Program-made: the position numbers and the translations under genes
Assembly: GCA_031253995.1 (NCBI GenBank)
Contig: JAIRVG010000098.1
Location: 1 to 64,000, forward strand
DNA length: 64,000 nt
Reading direction: 5' to 3'
Origin: Paucimonas sp.
GTDB taxonomy: Bacteria; Pseudomonadota; Gammaproteobacteria; Pseudomonadales; Pseudomonadaceae
Notes under the pieces: generated by a model
The model's database searches: none
What the model was told of the DNA's origin: nothing
The model's input: only the letters and a program-made list of their open reading frames with translations
Shown here: positions 42,871 through 51,452 of the stretch, piece after piece
Layout: each line of letters begins with the position of its first letter
How positions within the stretch are numbered: the stretch's first letter is position 1

Positions 42871-43013
42871 TCAAAACCGCCTCTCGTCGGATGGACGAGC
42901 TGAGTGACCAGATAACGTAAGGCTCTTGCAAAAATGAGCGCGGCGACTCCCGTCATGCGAATACAGCGCCGGCAGCCCATGCGGACAGCTTTGCAAGAGA
43001 CTCACTCCAAAAA

Positions 43014-43041
43014 CGAAAAAGCCCCGTCGCAAGACAGGGCT
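43014..43041 (-). terminator. Terminator after rpmA
   Basis: Stem AGCCCTGTC/GACGGGGCT (one G.T pair) followed on the minus strand by TTTTTCG. The 42871-43059 gap also has a ten-base inverted repeat (CTCTTGCAAA at 42923-42932 and its complement at 42990-42999) of unknown role. Confidence 0.75.
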
Positions 43042-43059
43042 CTTCCAGCGTGCGCGCGA

Positions 43060-43317
43060 TTACTCGGCGACAACGCTCACGTAACGACGACCGAAGGCGC
43101 CTTTTACTTCGAACTTGATCTTACCCGCGATCTTGGCGAACAGGGTGTGATCCTTGCCCATGCCAACGCCGTAGCCAGCGTGGAATTGGGTGCCGCGTTG
43201 GCGGACGATGATGTTGCCTGGAACGATAGCCTGGCCGCCATACATCTTCACGCCAAGGCGTTTGGCTTCTGAGTCGCGACCGTTACGGGTACTACCACCA
43301 GCTTTTTTGTGTGCCAT
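43060..43317 (-). CDS. rpmA: Ribosomal protein L27
   Basis: 85 residues of bL27: MAHKKAGGSTRNGRDSEAKRLGVKMYGGQ at the start and the GNIIVRQRGTQFHAG core. It lies in the peptidyl-transferase region of the 50S subunit. AGGAG lies just before the ATG. It follows rplU in the usual pair. Confidence 0.97.
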   Translation of the reverse strand: MAHKKAGGSTRNGRDSEAKRLGVKMYGGQAIVPGNIIVRQRGTQFHAGYGVGMGKDHTLFAKIAGKIKFEVKGAFGRRYVSVVAE

Positions 43318-43353
43318 GAGTTCAATTCTCCTGAAGGGGGATTAGGCTGGAAA

Positions 43354-43668
43354 TTAAGCCTGAATACCGGTGATTTTGATCTCGGTGAACCACTGGCGGT
43401 GGCCCATGCGCTTCATGTGGTGCTTACGGCGGCGGAACTTGATGATGCGCACTTTGTCGTGACGACCTTGGGAGATCACTTCAGCAACAACTTTTGCACC
43501 AGCAACGACTGGAGCGCCGATGTTCACGTCGTCGCCATTGGCAACCAGCAGAACGCGGTCGAAAGTAACGGATTCGCCGGTGGCGACTTCCAGTTTTTCG
43601 ATTTTCAGGTATTCACCTTCGGCGACTTTGTACTGCTTGCCACCGGTAACAATTACTGCGTAAGACAT
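43354..43668 (-). CDS. rplU: Ribosomal protein L21
   Basis: 104 residues of bL21: MSYAVIVTGGKQYKV at the start and KFRRRKHHMKRMGHRQWFTEIKI at the end. The ATG at 43668 has the proper N-terminus; the frame upstream is open but is leader. It is divergent from ispB, with 249 bp between them in which no other gene is seen. Confidence 0.97.
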   Translation of the reverse strand: MSYAVIVTGGKQYKVAEGEYLKIEKLEVATGESVTFDRVLLVANGDDVNIGAPVVAGAKVVAEVISQGRHDKVRIIKFRRRKHHMKRMGHRQWFTEIKITGIQA

Positions 43669-43917
43669 GGTATTTCTCCGATAATCCTGCTCACCCAGCG
43701 CTTTATAGGAAGAGTATTGGCTGGCATGGCTGCATGGGGCTGGAACGGCCCGGTGCAATTGCGTAAGGCAGGTGCTGCCCAGGAAGTAGGGTGCGCGATT
43801 GTACGCAAGCCATCCGGCCCTTGCAAGTGGCGCCCCGGGCCGCCTGGCCGGGCGCCTTGACAGGCCGGGACCCGCGACCTAGCATGCCGCGCAACCTCTA
43901 TGGAGCACCTGTGGCCG

Positions 43918-44886
43918 ATGCAACCCCAAGCTTTCTACCGCGCGGTAGCGGACGATTTCAGCGCCGTTGACGAGATCATCAAGAAACAGCTGACTTCCCG
44001 CGTCCCGCTGGTATCGAAAATCGGCGACTACATTACCTCGGCCGGCGGCAAGCGTCTGCGCCCGCTGCTGGTGCTGCTCTGCGGCAAGGCCCTGGGCCGT
44101 GAAGGCGACGACCTGCGCCTGCTCGCTGCCACCATCGAATTCCTGCACACCGCCACCCTGCTGCACGACGACGTGGTCGACATGTCCGGCATGCGCCGTG
44201 GCCGCTCCACCGCCAACGCCCTGTGGGGCAACGCGCCGAGCGTGCTGGTGGGCGACTTCCTTTATTCCCGCTCGTTCGAAATGATGGTCGAGCTGGGTTC
44301 GATGCCGGTCATGCAGATCCTCTCCAAGGCCACCCGGGTCATTGCCGAGGGCGAAGTGCTGCAACTGTCGCGGATCCGCGATGCCAGCACCACCGAAGAA
44401 ATCTACATGGACGTCATCCGCGGCAAGACCGCGATGCTGTTCGAGGCCTCGACCCACAGCGCCGCCGCCCTGGCCAACGCCAGCGACGAGCAGCGCGAGG
44501 CCCTGCGCACCTTCGGCGACCATCTGGGCGTGGCTTTCCAGCTGGTCGACGACCTGCTGGACTACAAGGGCGACGCGCAGACCCTGGGCAAGAACGTCGG
44601 CGACGACCTTGCCGAAGGCAAGCCGACCCTGCCGCTGATCTACACCATGCGCGAAGGCACCCCGGAACAGGCTGCCCTGGTCCGCCAGGCCATCCAGAAA
44701 GGCGGGATCGAAGACCTGGAACGCATCCGCGAAGCCGTGGAAGCCTCCGGCTCGCTGGACTACACCGCCAACCTGGCCCGCGACTACGTGGCCCGCGCCA
44801 TCGCCTGCCTGGAAGTGCTGCCGGCCAGCGAATACCGCGATGCGCTGGTGGAACTCAGCGAATTCGCCGTCGCCCGCACCCACTGA
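43918..44886 (+). CDS. ispB: Octaprenyl/polyprenyl diphosphate synthase
   Basis: 322 residues making the C40/C45 side chain of ubiquinone from IPP and FPP. Two Asp-rich motifs are present: LLHDDVVD (about 80) and LVDDLLDY (about 208). Other conserved features are GGKRLRPLLV and GKTAMLFEA. The ATG at 43918 was preferred to that at 43900, as MQPQAFYRAV fits the family start. It is divergent from rplU-rpmA-obgE and followed by a terminator. Confidence 0.95.
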   Translation: MQPQAFYRAVADDFSAVDEIIKKQLTSRVPLVSKIGDYITSAGGKRLRPLLVLLCGKALGREGDDLRLLAATIEFLHTATLLHDDVVDMSGMRRGRSTANALWGNAPSVLVGDFLYSRSFEMMVELGSMPVMQILSKATRVIAEGEVLQLSRIRDASTTEEIYMDVIRGKTAMLFEASTHSAAALANASDEQREALRTFGDHLGVAFQLVDDLLDYKGDAQTLGKNVGDDLAEGKPTLPLIYTMREGTPEQAALVRQAIQKGGIEDLERIREAVEASGSLDYTANLARDYVARAIACLEVLPASEYRDALVELSEFAVARTH

Positions 44887-44896
44887 TCCCCTCCCC

Positions 44897-44925
44897 GGCC
44901 CGCTGCTCTGCGGGCCTGCTTTTCC
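44897..44925 (+). terminator. Terminator after ispB
   Basis: Stem GGCCCGC and GCGGGCC, six-base loop, then TGCTTTTCC. It lies 11 bp after the ispB stop. Confidence 0.65.
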
Positions 44926-44985
44926 TCTGTCAGGCAAAACCCTATACAATGTGGGTTTTCTGCACGCACGACCCGAGGAAACTTA

Positions 44986-45327
44986 GTGAGCACCTTGCCA
45001 CCCTGCCCCAAATGCAACTCCGAATACACCTATGAAGACGGCGCTCAACTGATCTGCCCCGAGTGCGCCCACGAGTGGTCGGTCAACGGCGAAGCCGAGG
45101 CGGCCAATGACGACGTGGTCAAGAAGGACGCAGTGGGCAACGTCCTGCAGGACGGCGACACCATCACCGTGATCAAGGACCTGAAGGTCAAGGGCACCTC
45201 GCTGGTGGTCAAGGTCGGCACCAAGGTCAAGAACATCCGCCTGTGCGATGGCGACCACGACATCGACTGCAAGATCGACGGCATCGGCCCGATGAAGCTG
45301 AAATCGGAGTTCGTCCGCAAGGTCTGA
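44986..45327 (+). CDS. phnA: PhnA/YjdM zinc-ribbon protein
   Basis: 113 residues. The N-terminal zinc ribbon CPKC-x15-CPEC is followed by the conserved PhnA part (DAVGNVLQDGDTITVIKDLKVKGTSLVVKVGTKVKNIRL and KSEFVRKV). The name is historical; a phosphonate role is not supported and the function is unclear. The start is a GTG at 44986, preceded by GAGGAAA. It is a single gene after ispB. Confidence 0.88.
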   Translation: MSTLPPCPKCNSEYTYEDGAQLICPECAHEWSVNGEAEAANDDVVKKDAVGNVLQDGDTITVIKDLKVKGTSLVVKVGTKVKNIRLCDGDHDIDCKIDGIGPMKLKSEFVRKV

Positions 45328-45414
45328 CCCCCGCCTTTTCCAGGTGCGCCCTGCGACACGGGCGCGCACCTCGGCAGAAAATGCAAATTATTCCCAATTG
45401 TCACTTGCTATCCT

Positions 45415-45433
45415 GATAATAAGAATTATTCTC
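45415..45433. promoter_or_regulatory. Strong Fur box
   Basis: GATAATAAGAATTATTCTC matches the 19-bp Fur consensus at about 15 positions, the best in the window. It lies 26 bp upstream of the small gene at 45460. Confidence 0.8.
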
Positions 45434-45459
45434 ACTGAACGCTTTCAAGGAGAATAGCC

Positions 45460-45708
45460 ATGACTTATCTGATCGACGCCTGGCTTGACCGCCCGCAACC
45501 TTACCTGCGCATCCTTCACCGCGAGACCGGCGAAGTCTGTGCCGTGCTCGAACAAGCGGCACTGGACGAACTGCGCGACCAGGGTGACCTGGACCTGAAC
45601 GGATTGAATTCGAGTGAGCCGATCGTGCTCAAGGAACTGGTGAGGAACCTGTTCCTGTTCTGTTACGCCCGGGCGTTGCGCCCGAACACGCCGCATGCGG
45701 GGTTCTAG
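45460..45708 (+). CDS. Small Fur-controlled protein (PA4570-like)
   Basis: 82 residues: MTYLIDAWLDRPQPYLRILHRETGEVCAVLEQ..., no signal peptide or membrane helix. AAGGAG precedes the ATG. By position beside ispB and its Fur box it matches PA4570 of P. aeruginosa, which I recall as strongly expressed under iron limitation; homology by sequence was not tested. The function is unknown. It is followed by REP-containing repeats, which may end the transcript. Confidence 0.8.
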   Translation: MTYLIDAWLDRPQPYLRILHRETGEVCAVLEQAALDELRDQGDLDLNGLNSSEPIVLKELVRNLFLFCYARALRPNTPHAGF

Positions 45709-45714
45709 CTGATT

Positions 45715-45900
45715 CCTGTGTTGTTCTTCAGGGCCCCATCGCTGGCAAGCCAGCTCCCACAGGTTCAGCGGTGCACGCGATCCCTGTGTTGTTCTTCAAG
45801 GCCTCATCGCTGGCAAGCCAGCTCCCACAGGTTCAGCGGTGCACGCGATCCCTGTGTTGTTCTTCAGGGCCTCATCGCTGGCAAGCCAGCGATGAGGCCC
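45715..45900. repeat. 68-bp tandem repeat containing REP sequences
   Basis: A 68-bp unit begins with CCTGTGTTGTTCTTCA at 45715, 45783 and 45851. Each unit holds CATCGCTGGCAAGCCAGC, half of a Pseudomonas REP; the third stops with a full hairpin CATCGCTGGC-AA-GCCAGCGATG. About 2.6 copies differ by only a few bases. Confidence 0.85.
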
Positions 45901-45939
45901 GGGAGAGCAAAGAAGATCCTTGCCCTCTGGCCAGAAGCC

Positions 45940-46557
45940 TTACAGAACGTCCAGCAGCTCGACGTCGAACACCAGCACGCTGTGCGGCGGGATGCTGCCG
46001 ACGCCTTGCGCGCCGTAGGCCAGCTCGCTCGGCACGTACAGGCGCCATTTACTGCCGGCGTTCATCAGTTGCAGGGCCTCGGTCCAGCCGGCGATCACGC
46101 CACCAACCGGGAATTCGGCAGGCTGGCCACGATCGTAGGAGCTGTCGAAGACAGTGCCGTCGATCAGGGTGCCGTGGTAGTGGGTGCGCACGCTGTCTTC
46201 ACGGGTCGGCTTGGCGCCTTCGCCGGCGGTCAGCACTTCGAACTGCAGGCCGGAAGCCAGGGTGGTGATGCCTTCGCGCTTGGCGTTCTCGACCAGGAAT
46301 TCCTTGCCGGCAGCAGCAGCGGCTTCAGCCTTGGCAGCCTGCTCGGCCTGCATGACTTCACGGATGACCTTGAAGCTGGCCGACAGGTCGGCTTCGCTGA
46401 CACGGCTCTCGGCGCCATTGAAGGCGTCGGTCAGGCCGGCCAGGATGGCTTCCAGGCTCACGCCCGGTGGCGGGTTGTCGCGCAGTTGACCGCCCAGTTG
46501 GCGGCCGATGCCGTAGCTGACGCGGGATTCGTCGGTGGACAGGTTGAGTTCGGACAT
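45940..46557 (-). CDS. fklB: FKBP-type peptidyl-prolyl isomerase
   Basis: 205 residues. The N-terminal dimerisation part (about 1-90) is Ala/Glu-rich. The FKBP domain (about 105-205) has VRTHYHGTLIDGTVFDSSYDRGQPAEFPVGGVIAGWTEALQLM, IPPHSVLVFDVELL. It resembles E. coli FklB (206 aa). No signal peptide, so it is cytoplasmic. GGAG is seven bases before the ATG. Confidence 0.9.
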   Translation of the reverse strand: MSELNLSTDESRVSYGIGRQLGGQLRDNPPPGVSLEAILAGLTDAFNGAESRVSEADLSASFKVIREVMQAEQAAKAEAAAAAGKEFLVENAKREGITTLASGLQFEVLTAGEGAKPTREDSVRTHYHGTLIDGTVFDSSYDRGQPAEFPVGGVIAGWTEALQLMNAGSKWRLYVPSELAYGAQGVGSIPPHSVLVFDVELLDVL

Positions 46558-46644
46558 TGATCTACTCCGCAGCAGGGCGCACTGACGACCGCGCCCTTCA
46601 TGAAAAGGGCGAGCAGCCTAGCACACTGCGGCGAAGCGCATCAG

Positions 46645-46950
46645 CTACCTGGCGGAACGACTGGACACCGGCAGCTTGAGGTCTTCCTCGGGAACGTCGG
46701 GCATGCCGCACATTTCGTCCTGCACCGACCAGTGCACCAGGTGCAGCGGCAGCTTCGGCAGGCCGTCCAGCAGATGGTGCGCCTCCTCCACCGAATGCAC
46801 TTTCAGGCGCCCGCCACGGGCGTCGGTCAGGGCATGGGCGTGTCCGTGGGCGCGGGCTTCCAGCAGGAAGTCGCCGCCTTCGATGGCGATCAGGTTGATC
46901 TCCTGGATATGGCCCGTGCGGGCCTGGGCGTTCAGTTCGTGCAGGTTCAT
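46645..46950 (-). CDS. Conserved small protein (DUF6482-like)
   Basis: 101 residues: MNLHELNAQARTGHIQEINLIAIEGGDFLLEARAHG... with a short His-rich region and an end of low complexity. GAGG lies eight bases upstream. DUF6482 is my best guess from its start and length, and the function is unknown. Confidence 0.65.
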   Translation of the reverse strand: MNLHELNAQARTGHIQEINLIAIEGGDFLLEARAHGHAHALTDARGGRLKVHSVEEAHHLLDGLPKLPLHLVHWSVQDEMCGMPDVPEEDLKLPVSSRSAR

Positions 46951-47030
46951 GACAGTACCTCGCAGCGGGAACAGTCGAGCGTCAGTTCATTTTTTGTACA
47001 GCCCCGCACAAAGCACAAGGCAGAAACGCA

Positions 47031-47062
47031 ACCGCCCGTCCGTTTGGCAACGGACGGGCGGT
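47031..47062. terminator. Strong hairpin after the UPF0114 gene
   Basis: A 14-bp perfect stem (ACCGCCCGTCCGTT and its complement) with loop TGGC. It is followed on the minus strand by TGCGTTTCTG, which is only weakly T-rich. It lies 25 bp after the UPF0114 stop. Confidence 0.65.
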
Positions 47063-47086
47063 CGATGACGCGGGCGCAGACGCCGA

Positions 47087-47575
47087 TCAGTGCTTGGTCA
47101 GCTTGTCCAGGTAGCCCATGGCGAAGGCCGAGACCACGAAGGTCATGTGGATGATCACGTACCACATCAGGTATTGCGTCGAGATGTTCTGAGCATCCAT
47201 GAACACCCGCAGCAGGTGGATCGAGGAAATCGCCACGATCGACGCCGCAACCTTCATCTTCAGCGACGAGGAGTCCATCTTGCCCAGCCAGTTGAGCTTT
47301 TCCTTGTCTTCGTCGATGTCCAGTTGCGAGACGAAGTTCTCGTAGCCGGAGATCATCACCATCACCAGCAGGCCACCCACCAGGGCCATGTCGATCAGCG
47401 ACAGGATCACCAGGATCAGGTCGGCCTCGGCCAGGCTGAAGATGTTCGGCAGGACGTGGAAGATTTCCTGGAAGAACTTCAGCGCCAGCGCCAGCAAGCC
47501 CAGCGACAATCCAAAGTAGATCGGTGCGAGCAGCCAGCGCGAGGCGTACATCGCATTTTCGATAAAGCGTTCCAT
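47087..47575 (-). CDS. UPF0114 / YqhA family membrane protein
   Basis: 162 residues with four helices: MERFIENAMYASRWLLAPIYFGLSLGLLALALKFFQEIFHVL and DLILVILSLIDMALVGGLLVMVMISGYENFVSQLD are YqhA/UPF0114 hallmarks. It is an inner-membrane protein of unknown role. Start ATG 47575; the frame upstream is open but has no family likeness. Confidence 0.88.
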   Translation of the reverse strand: MERFIENAMYASRWLLAPIYFGLSLGLLALALKFFQEIFHVLPNIFSLAEADLILVILSLIDMALVGGLLVMVMISGYENFVSQLDIDEDKEKLNWLGKMDSSSLKMKVAASIVAISSIHLLRVFMDAQNISTQYLMWYVIIHMTFVVSAFAMGYLDKLTKH

Positions 47576-47690
47576 TGAGCTAGTCACCTGAAGGCGGGGA
47601 AAATCGGGCGGGAGTATATCAGCCGAATGTGTAGGAAAAAGCCTGCGGTGCGCGGTCGCAGGCCGGTAAGCCTTGGGAAAGGCTGCGCTT

Positions 47691-47999
47691 TCAGTGATGA
47701 ACGTGCCCGTTGACCCGCCGCAGTTGAGCCTGCAGGTGCACGCTCCAGATCTGTGGATCGTCGGCCAGTTGGTAGCCGTGCAGGGTAAGGCTGTCGACGA
47801 TGGCGTCGAGCACCGACTCGGCGACGGAGGGGCCGTGGAACGGGCCCTGGGCCTTGATTGCGGAAGGTTGTTCGCCAGCCATGCCGGCGGCGAAAAGAAG
47901 TGTCCACATGCCGGTATCGCCGGCCAGCGGACGTATGCTGCACTCAATGCGGGTGACCAGACCCAGGCATTGGCGGGTGAGGCTGAGGCTGCGCGGCAT
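47691..47999 (-). CDS. Hypothetical protein (102 aa)
   Basis: 102 residues, MPRSLSLTRQCLGLVTRIECSIRPLAGDTGMWTLLFAAGMAG... with a conserved-looking C-terminal half (VAESVLDAIVDSLTLHGYQLADDPQIWSVHLQAQLRRVNG). GAGGG eight bases before the ATG. No domain is recognised. It stands between the UPF0114 and the Lon-like genes. Confidence 0.65.
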   Translation of the reverse strand: MPRSLSLTRQCLGLVTRIECSIRPLAGDTGMWTLLFAAGMAGEQPSAIKAQGPFHGPSVAESVLDAIVDSLTLHGYQLADDPQIWSVHLQAQLRRVNGHVHH

Positions 48000-48167
48000 G
48001 GCGACGACCCTCGGAAGAATCTCGTTCAGCCTTCGAACAAGGCTGTTTCCATCCTGTACCGACGACTATCCATGCTTTGAAGAATAGAAGAAATCCCGGC
48101 AGCACAAGCGACCGGCGGCAAGCGGGCGCCGAATGGTAGTGCCATCACGACGCCCGCCAGTATCCCG

Positions 48168-50606
48168 TCAGGCCGGTTTTACCTCGGCAAGTGCCTGTTC
48201 GGCCTGCTCTTTCTCGGCTTCCTTGAGGTCTTCCTCGCTGATCATCTCGGCGATCACCCGCAGCCGCTCCACCACCCGGGCGTTGACGCTGCCGGCCGGG
48301 AACTGGCCATCGGCGTCCGGTGCACCGGCAGGCTCGCCCACCAGCAGGCTCAGGGCCTCGTCGGCCTGGCTCACCGCGTACACATGGAACTGCCCGGCAC
48401 GCACCGCCTGCAGCACCCGCTCGTCGAGCATCAGGGTGGAGACGTTGGCCTTCGGAATGATCGCCCCCTGCTCACCGGTCAGCCCGCGGGCCTCGCAGAG
48501 GCGGAAGAAGCCCTCGATCTTCTCGTTGACCCCGCCAACCGCCTGCACCTCGCCGAACTGGTTGATCGAGCCGGTGATGGCGAAGCATTGCTTGAGCGGG
48601 GTCTTGGACAGCGCCGAGATCAGCGTGCAGGCCTCGCCCAGCGAAGCGCTGTCACCGTCGACATAGCCGTAGGACTGCTCCAGGGCGATGCTCGCGGAAA
48701 TCGCCAGGGGGAATTCCTGGGCGTAGCGGCTGCCGAGGTAGCCGGTGAGGATCATCACGCCCTTGGAGTGGATCGGCTGGCCAAGGTTGACCTCGCGCTC
48801 GATGTCGACGATGCCGCTGCCGCCCGGGTACACCGTGGCGGAAATCCGCGCCGGTACGCCGAAGGCCGAGTCGCCCACTTCCAGCACGGTCAGGCCGTTG
48901 CACTTGCCCACCGCCGCGCCTTCGGTGTCGATCAGGATGATGCCGGCGAGCATGTCGTCGAGGATCCGCGCCGAGACCCGCCCGGTGCGGGTGGCCTTGG
49001 CCTTGAGCGCGCGCTCGATGTGGCCGACGTCGGTCATCTCGTCGTTGGCCAGGTGGCGGATGAAATCGGCCTCGCTGACCAGCTGGAACAGGTCGCCGAT
49101 CCGCGCCGACAGGCGCTTCTGGTTTTCCGCCAGGCGCGCGCTGTAGGTGGCCAGGCGCGCCACCGCGTCGGCGGTCAGCGGCGCCATGCCTTCCTCGCTG
49201 GTGCGGGTCTTCAGGAGCTGGGCGAACTGCTCCAGGCTCTCGTCGTGCATCGGGATCTCTTCGTCGAAGTCCACCAGCACGCGGAACATCTCCTGGAAGT
49301 CCGGATCATGGTCCTGCAGCGCGTAGTAGAGCTGGCGCGCGCCGATGATCACGACCTTGACCTGCAGCGGGATCATCTGCGGGGTGAGGGTCACGGTGGC
49401 GATGCGGCCCAGTTCGCCCAGCGGCGACTCCATCTTCAGCTTGCGCGACTGCAGGGCGCGCTTGAGGGCATCCCAGACGAACGGCTCGCCGAGCATCTTC
49501 TCCGCTTCGAGGATCAGGAAACCGCCGTTGGCACGGTGCAGCGCACCCGGGCGCAACTGCCGGTAGTTGGTGTACAGGGCGCCCTGGTCGGTGCTGTATT
49601 CGATACGGCCGAACAGGTTGTCGTAGGTCGGGTGCGGCTCGAACACCACCGGCGCACCACCACTGGCGGAGTGACCCACCACCAGGCTCGGCGAGAGCTG
49701 CTCTTCGAGCATCTTGCGGGCCACGGCGTCGACCTTGCTGTCGTCCACCAGTTGCTCGACGACGGTACGCAGCAGGTGCACCTGCATGGCCTGCAGGTAA
49801 GCGCAGACCGCGGCGTTCTCCGAGTATTTTTCCGACAGCGGGCCCAGCAGCGGCTGCAGGGCCAGGGTGATGGTTTCCTCGTTGAGCTGGCGCAGCTGGT
49901 TGTTCGACTCGCGCTTCCACTGCGGCAGGCTGGCCAGTTCCTCGTTGAGGCGCTCCTCCAGCATCGCGATGTCTTCGTGGAAGCGCTCGCGCTCGGCTTC
50001 CGGCAACTGGGCGAACTCGGCTTCGTCGAGGGCCTTGCCATCGCTCATCGGGGTGAAGGCGACGTTGCTGCTGTCGCGGTACAGCGCCACGTCCTTCTCC
50101 AGCGAAGCACGCTCGATCACGTCGAGGGCGCGGTCGTAACGCTGGTTGAAGGCACGGTCGATGGCGCTCTTCTTCTGCTGGTAGGAAGGGTGTTCGAAGA
50201 CCGCCGGGAAGGTGACCACCAGGTTGTCGATCAGGTTGCCGATATCGGCGATGAAGGTGCTCGCGCTACCCGGCGCCAGCTCCACCGCACGGGGTTCGCG
50301 CGGCTCGTCGAAGTTGTTGACGTAGACCCAGTCGGACGGGGTCTGCAGGCGCTTGCCCTCGGTCTTGAGGTAGCGCTTGACGAAGGAGAAGCGGCCGGTT
50401 CCCGGCTCGCCCATGACGAACACGTTGTAGCCCGGACGGGGCATGGCAACACCGAACTGCAGGGCCTCTACGGCACGTTCCTGGCCCAGCACACCGCGAA
50501 ATGGCTCCAGATCATTGGTTGTGGAAAAGGCGAACTGTTCAGCGGAAAACGGCCGGGTCAGGGCTTCTGGCGCAAGACGCAGGCTCGCAGCGACAGGATC
50601 GGGCAT
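48168..50606 (-). CDS. Lon-like AAA+ protease
   Basis: 812 residues. The N-terminal region with the Walker A GEPGTGRFS is followed by a long helical insert (about 170-300) and the AAA core; the C-terminal Lon protease domain has the Ser/Lys dyad: Ser in YVDGDSASLGEACTL and Lys in GGVNEKIEGFF. It is the second Lon type (LonB-like, no Lon N-domain) common in pseudomonads. It is a single gene; the 50607-50882 gap before the divergent DUF3015 gene holds both promoters and no further gene. Confidence 0.88.
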   Translation of the reverse strand: MPDPVAASLRLAPEALTRPFSAEQFAFSTTNDLEPFRGVLGQERAVEALQFGVAMPRPGYNVFVMGEPGTGRFSFVKRYLKTEGKRLQTPSDWVYVNNFDEPREPRAVELAPGSASTFIADIGNLIDNLVVTFPAVFEHPSYQQKKSAIDRAFNQRYDRALDVIERASLEKDVALYRDSSNVAFTPMSDGKALDEAEFAQLPEAERERFHEDIAMLEERLNEELASLPQWKRESNNQLRQLNEETITLALQPLLGPLSEKYSENAAVCAYLQAMQVHLLRTVVEQLVDDSKVDAVARKMLEEQLSPSLVVGHSASGGAPVVFEPHPTYDNLFGRIEYSTDQGALYTNYRQLRPGALHRANGGFLILEAEKMLGEPFVWDALKRALQSRKLKMESPLGELGRIATVTLTPQMIPLQVKVVIIGARQLYYALQDHDPDFQEMFRVLVDFDEEIPMHDESLEQFAQLLKTRTSEEGMAPLTADAVARLATYSARLAENQKRLSARIGDLFQLVSEADFIRHLANDEMTDVGHIERALKAKATRTGRVSARILDDMLAGIILIDTEGAAVGKCNGLTVLEVGDSAFGVPARISATVYPGGSGIVDIEREVNLGQPIHSKGVMILTGYLGSRYAQEFPLAISASIALEQSYGYVDGDSASLGEACTLISALSKTPLKQCFAITGSINQFGEVQAVGGVNEKIEGFFRLCEARGLTGEQGAIIPKANVSTLMLDERVLQAVRAGQFHVYAVSQADEALSLLVGEPAGAPDADGQFPAGSVNARVVERLRVIAEMISEEDLKEAEKEQAEQALAEVKPA

Positions 50607-50882
50607 CGGGTTTCCTTACTTCGGCGGGGCAGATGCGGGCATTCTGGCGCCGCCTACAGCCGCCTTGCAAGGCTCTTGGTGCATTTGCCTGCAAGCGTCC
50701 AAAACGTGATGAGACACCCGTGTTAAAGCAATATTTCGCAATTAACAACGGAACCGCCAGATCGTGCCTAAACTCAAACACTGCGCGGCCGGGTAGATAA
50801 CCGGACCCGATCCGGCAGTCCCCCTCCAGGCACGCCGGACAACCCTGACCTTTGGTTTGCAAATCAAAAAGAGAACAAAGCT

Positions 50883-51371
50883 ATGAAACGGATTCTTCTG
50901 GGTACTCTGTTCACCGCGGTTTCGATCAACGCCATGGCCCAGGCGCCCGGCGGTCCGGACTGCGGTTGGGGCAACATGCTGTTCGAAGGCCAACGCGGCA
51001 CCCCCGCTCACTTCCTCGCTTCCACCACCAACGGCACCTCGGGCAACGCCACCTTCGGCATGACCTCGGGCACCAACGGCTGCTCCACCAACGCGGCACT
51101 GACCTACGGCGGCAAGTCGTGGATCGCCATGAACGGCATGATGAACGAGCTCTCCGAAGACATGGCCAAGGGCCAGGGCGAAGCCCTGACCACCTACGCC
51201 GTGGTTCTCGGCGTGGCACCTGAAGACCGCGCGCACTTCGCCGCCGTCACCCACCAGCACTTCCAGGACATCTTCAAGACCGCGGACACCACCGCCGAAG
51301 ACGTCCACACCAACACCCTCGCCGTGCTCAAGTCCGACGCACGCCTGGCCAAGTACGCCACTCCGGCCTGA
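50883..51371 (+). CDS. DUF3015 exported protein
   Basis: 162 residues. Signal peptide MKRILLGTLFTAVSINAMA, then QAPGGPDCGWGNMLFEGQRGTPAHFLASTTNGTSGNATFGMTSGTNGC, a DUF3015 hallmark with two Cys that may pair. Its function is unknown. Divergent from the Lon-like gene. Confidence 0.85.
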   Translation: MKRILLGTLFTAVSINAMAQAPGGPDCGWGNMLFEGQRGTPAHFLASTTNGTSGNATFGMTSGTNGCSTNAALTYGGKSWIAMNGMMNELSEDMAKGQGEALTTYAVVLGVAPEDRAHFAAVTHQHFQDIFKTADTTAEDVHTNTLAVLKSDARLAKYATPA

Positions 51372-51452
51372 GGCTGACGTTGCGTCATCCCGCCCCGACC
51401 CCGGGGCGGGCTGTTGATCCCTATCGGCTTCATCGAGAAGTAGTTGCCCGAC

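Noticed and set aside
45715..45900. CRISPR-like array
   Set aside because: The repeats are contiguous 68-bp units with no distinct spacers and contain REP sequences; no cas genes are near.
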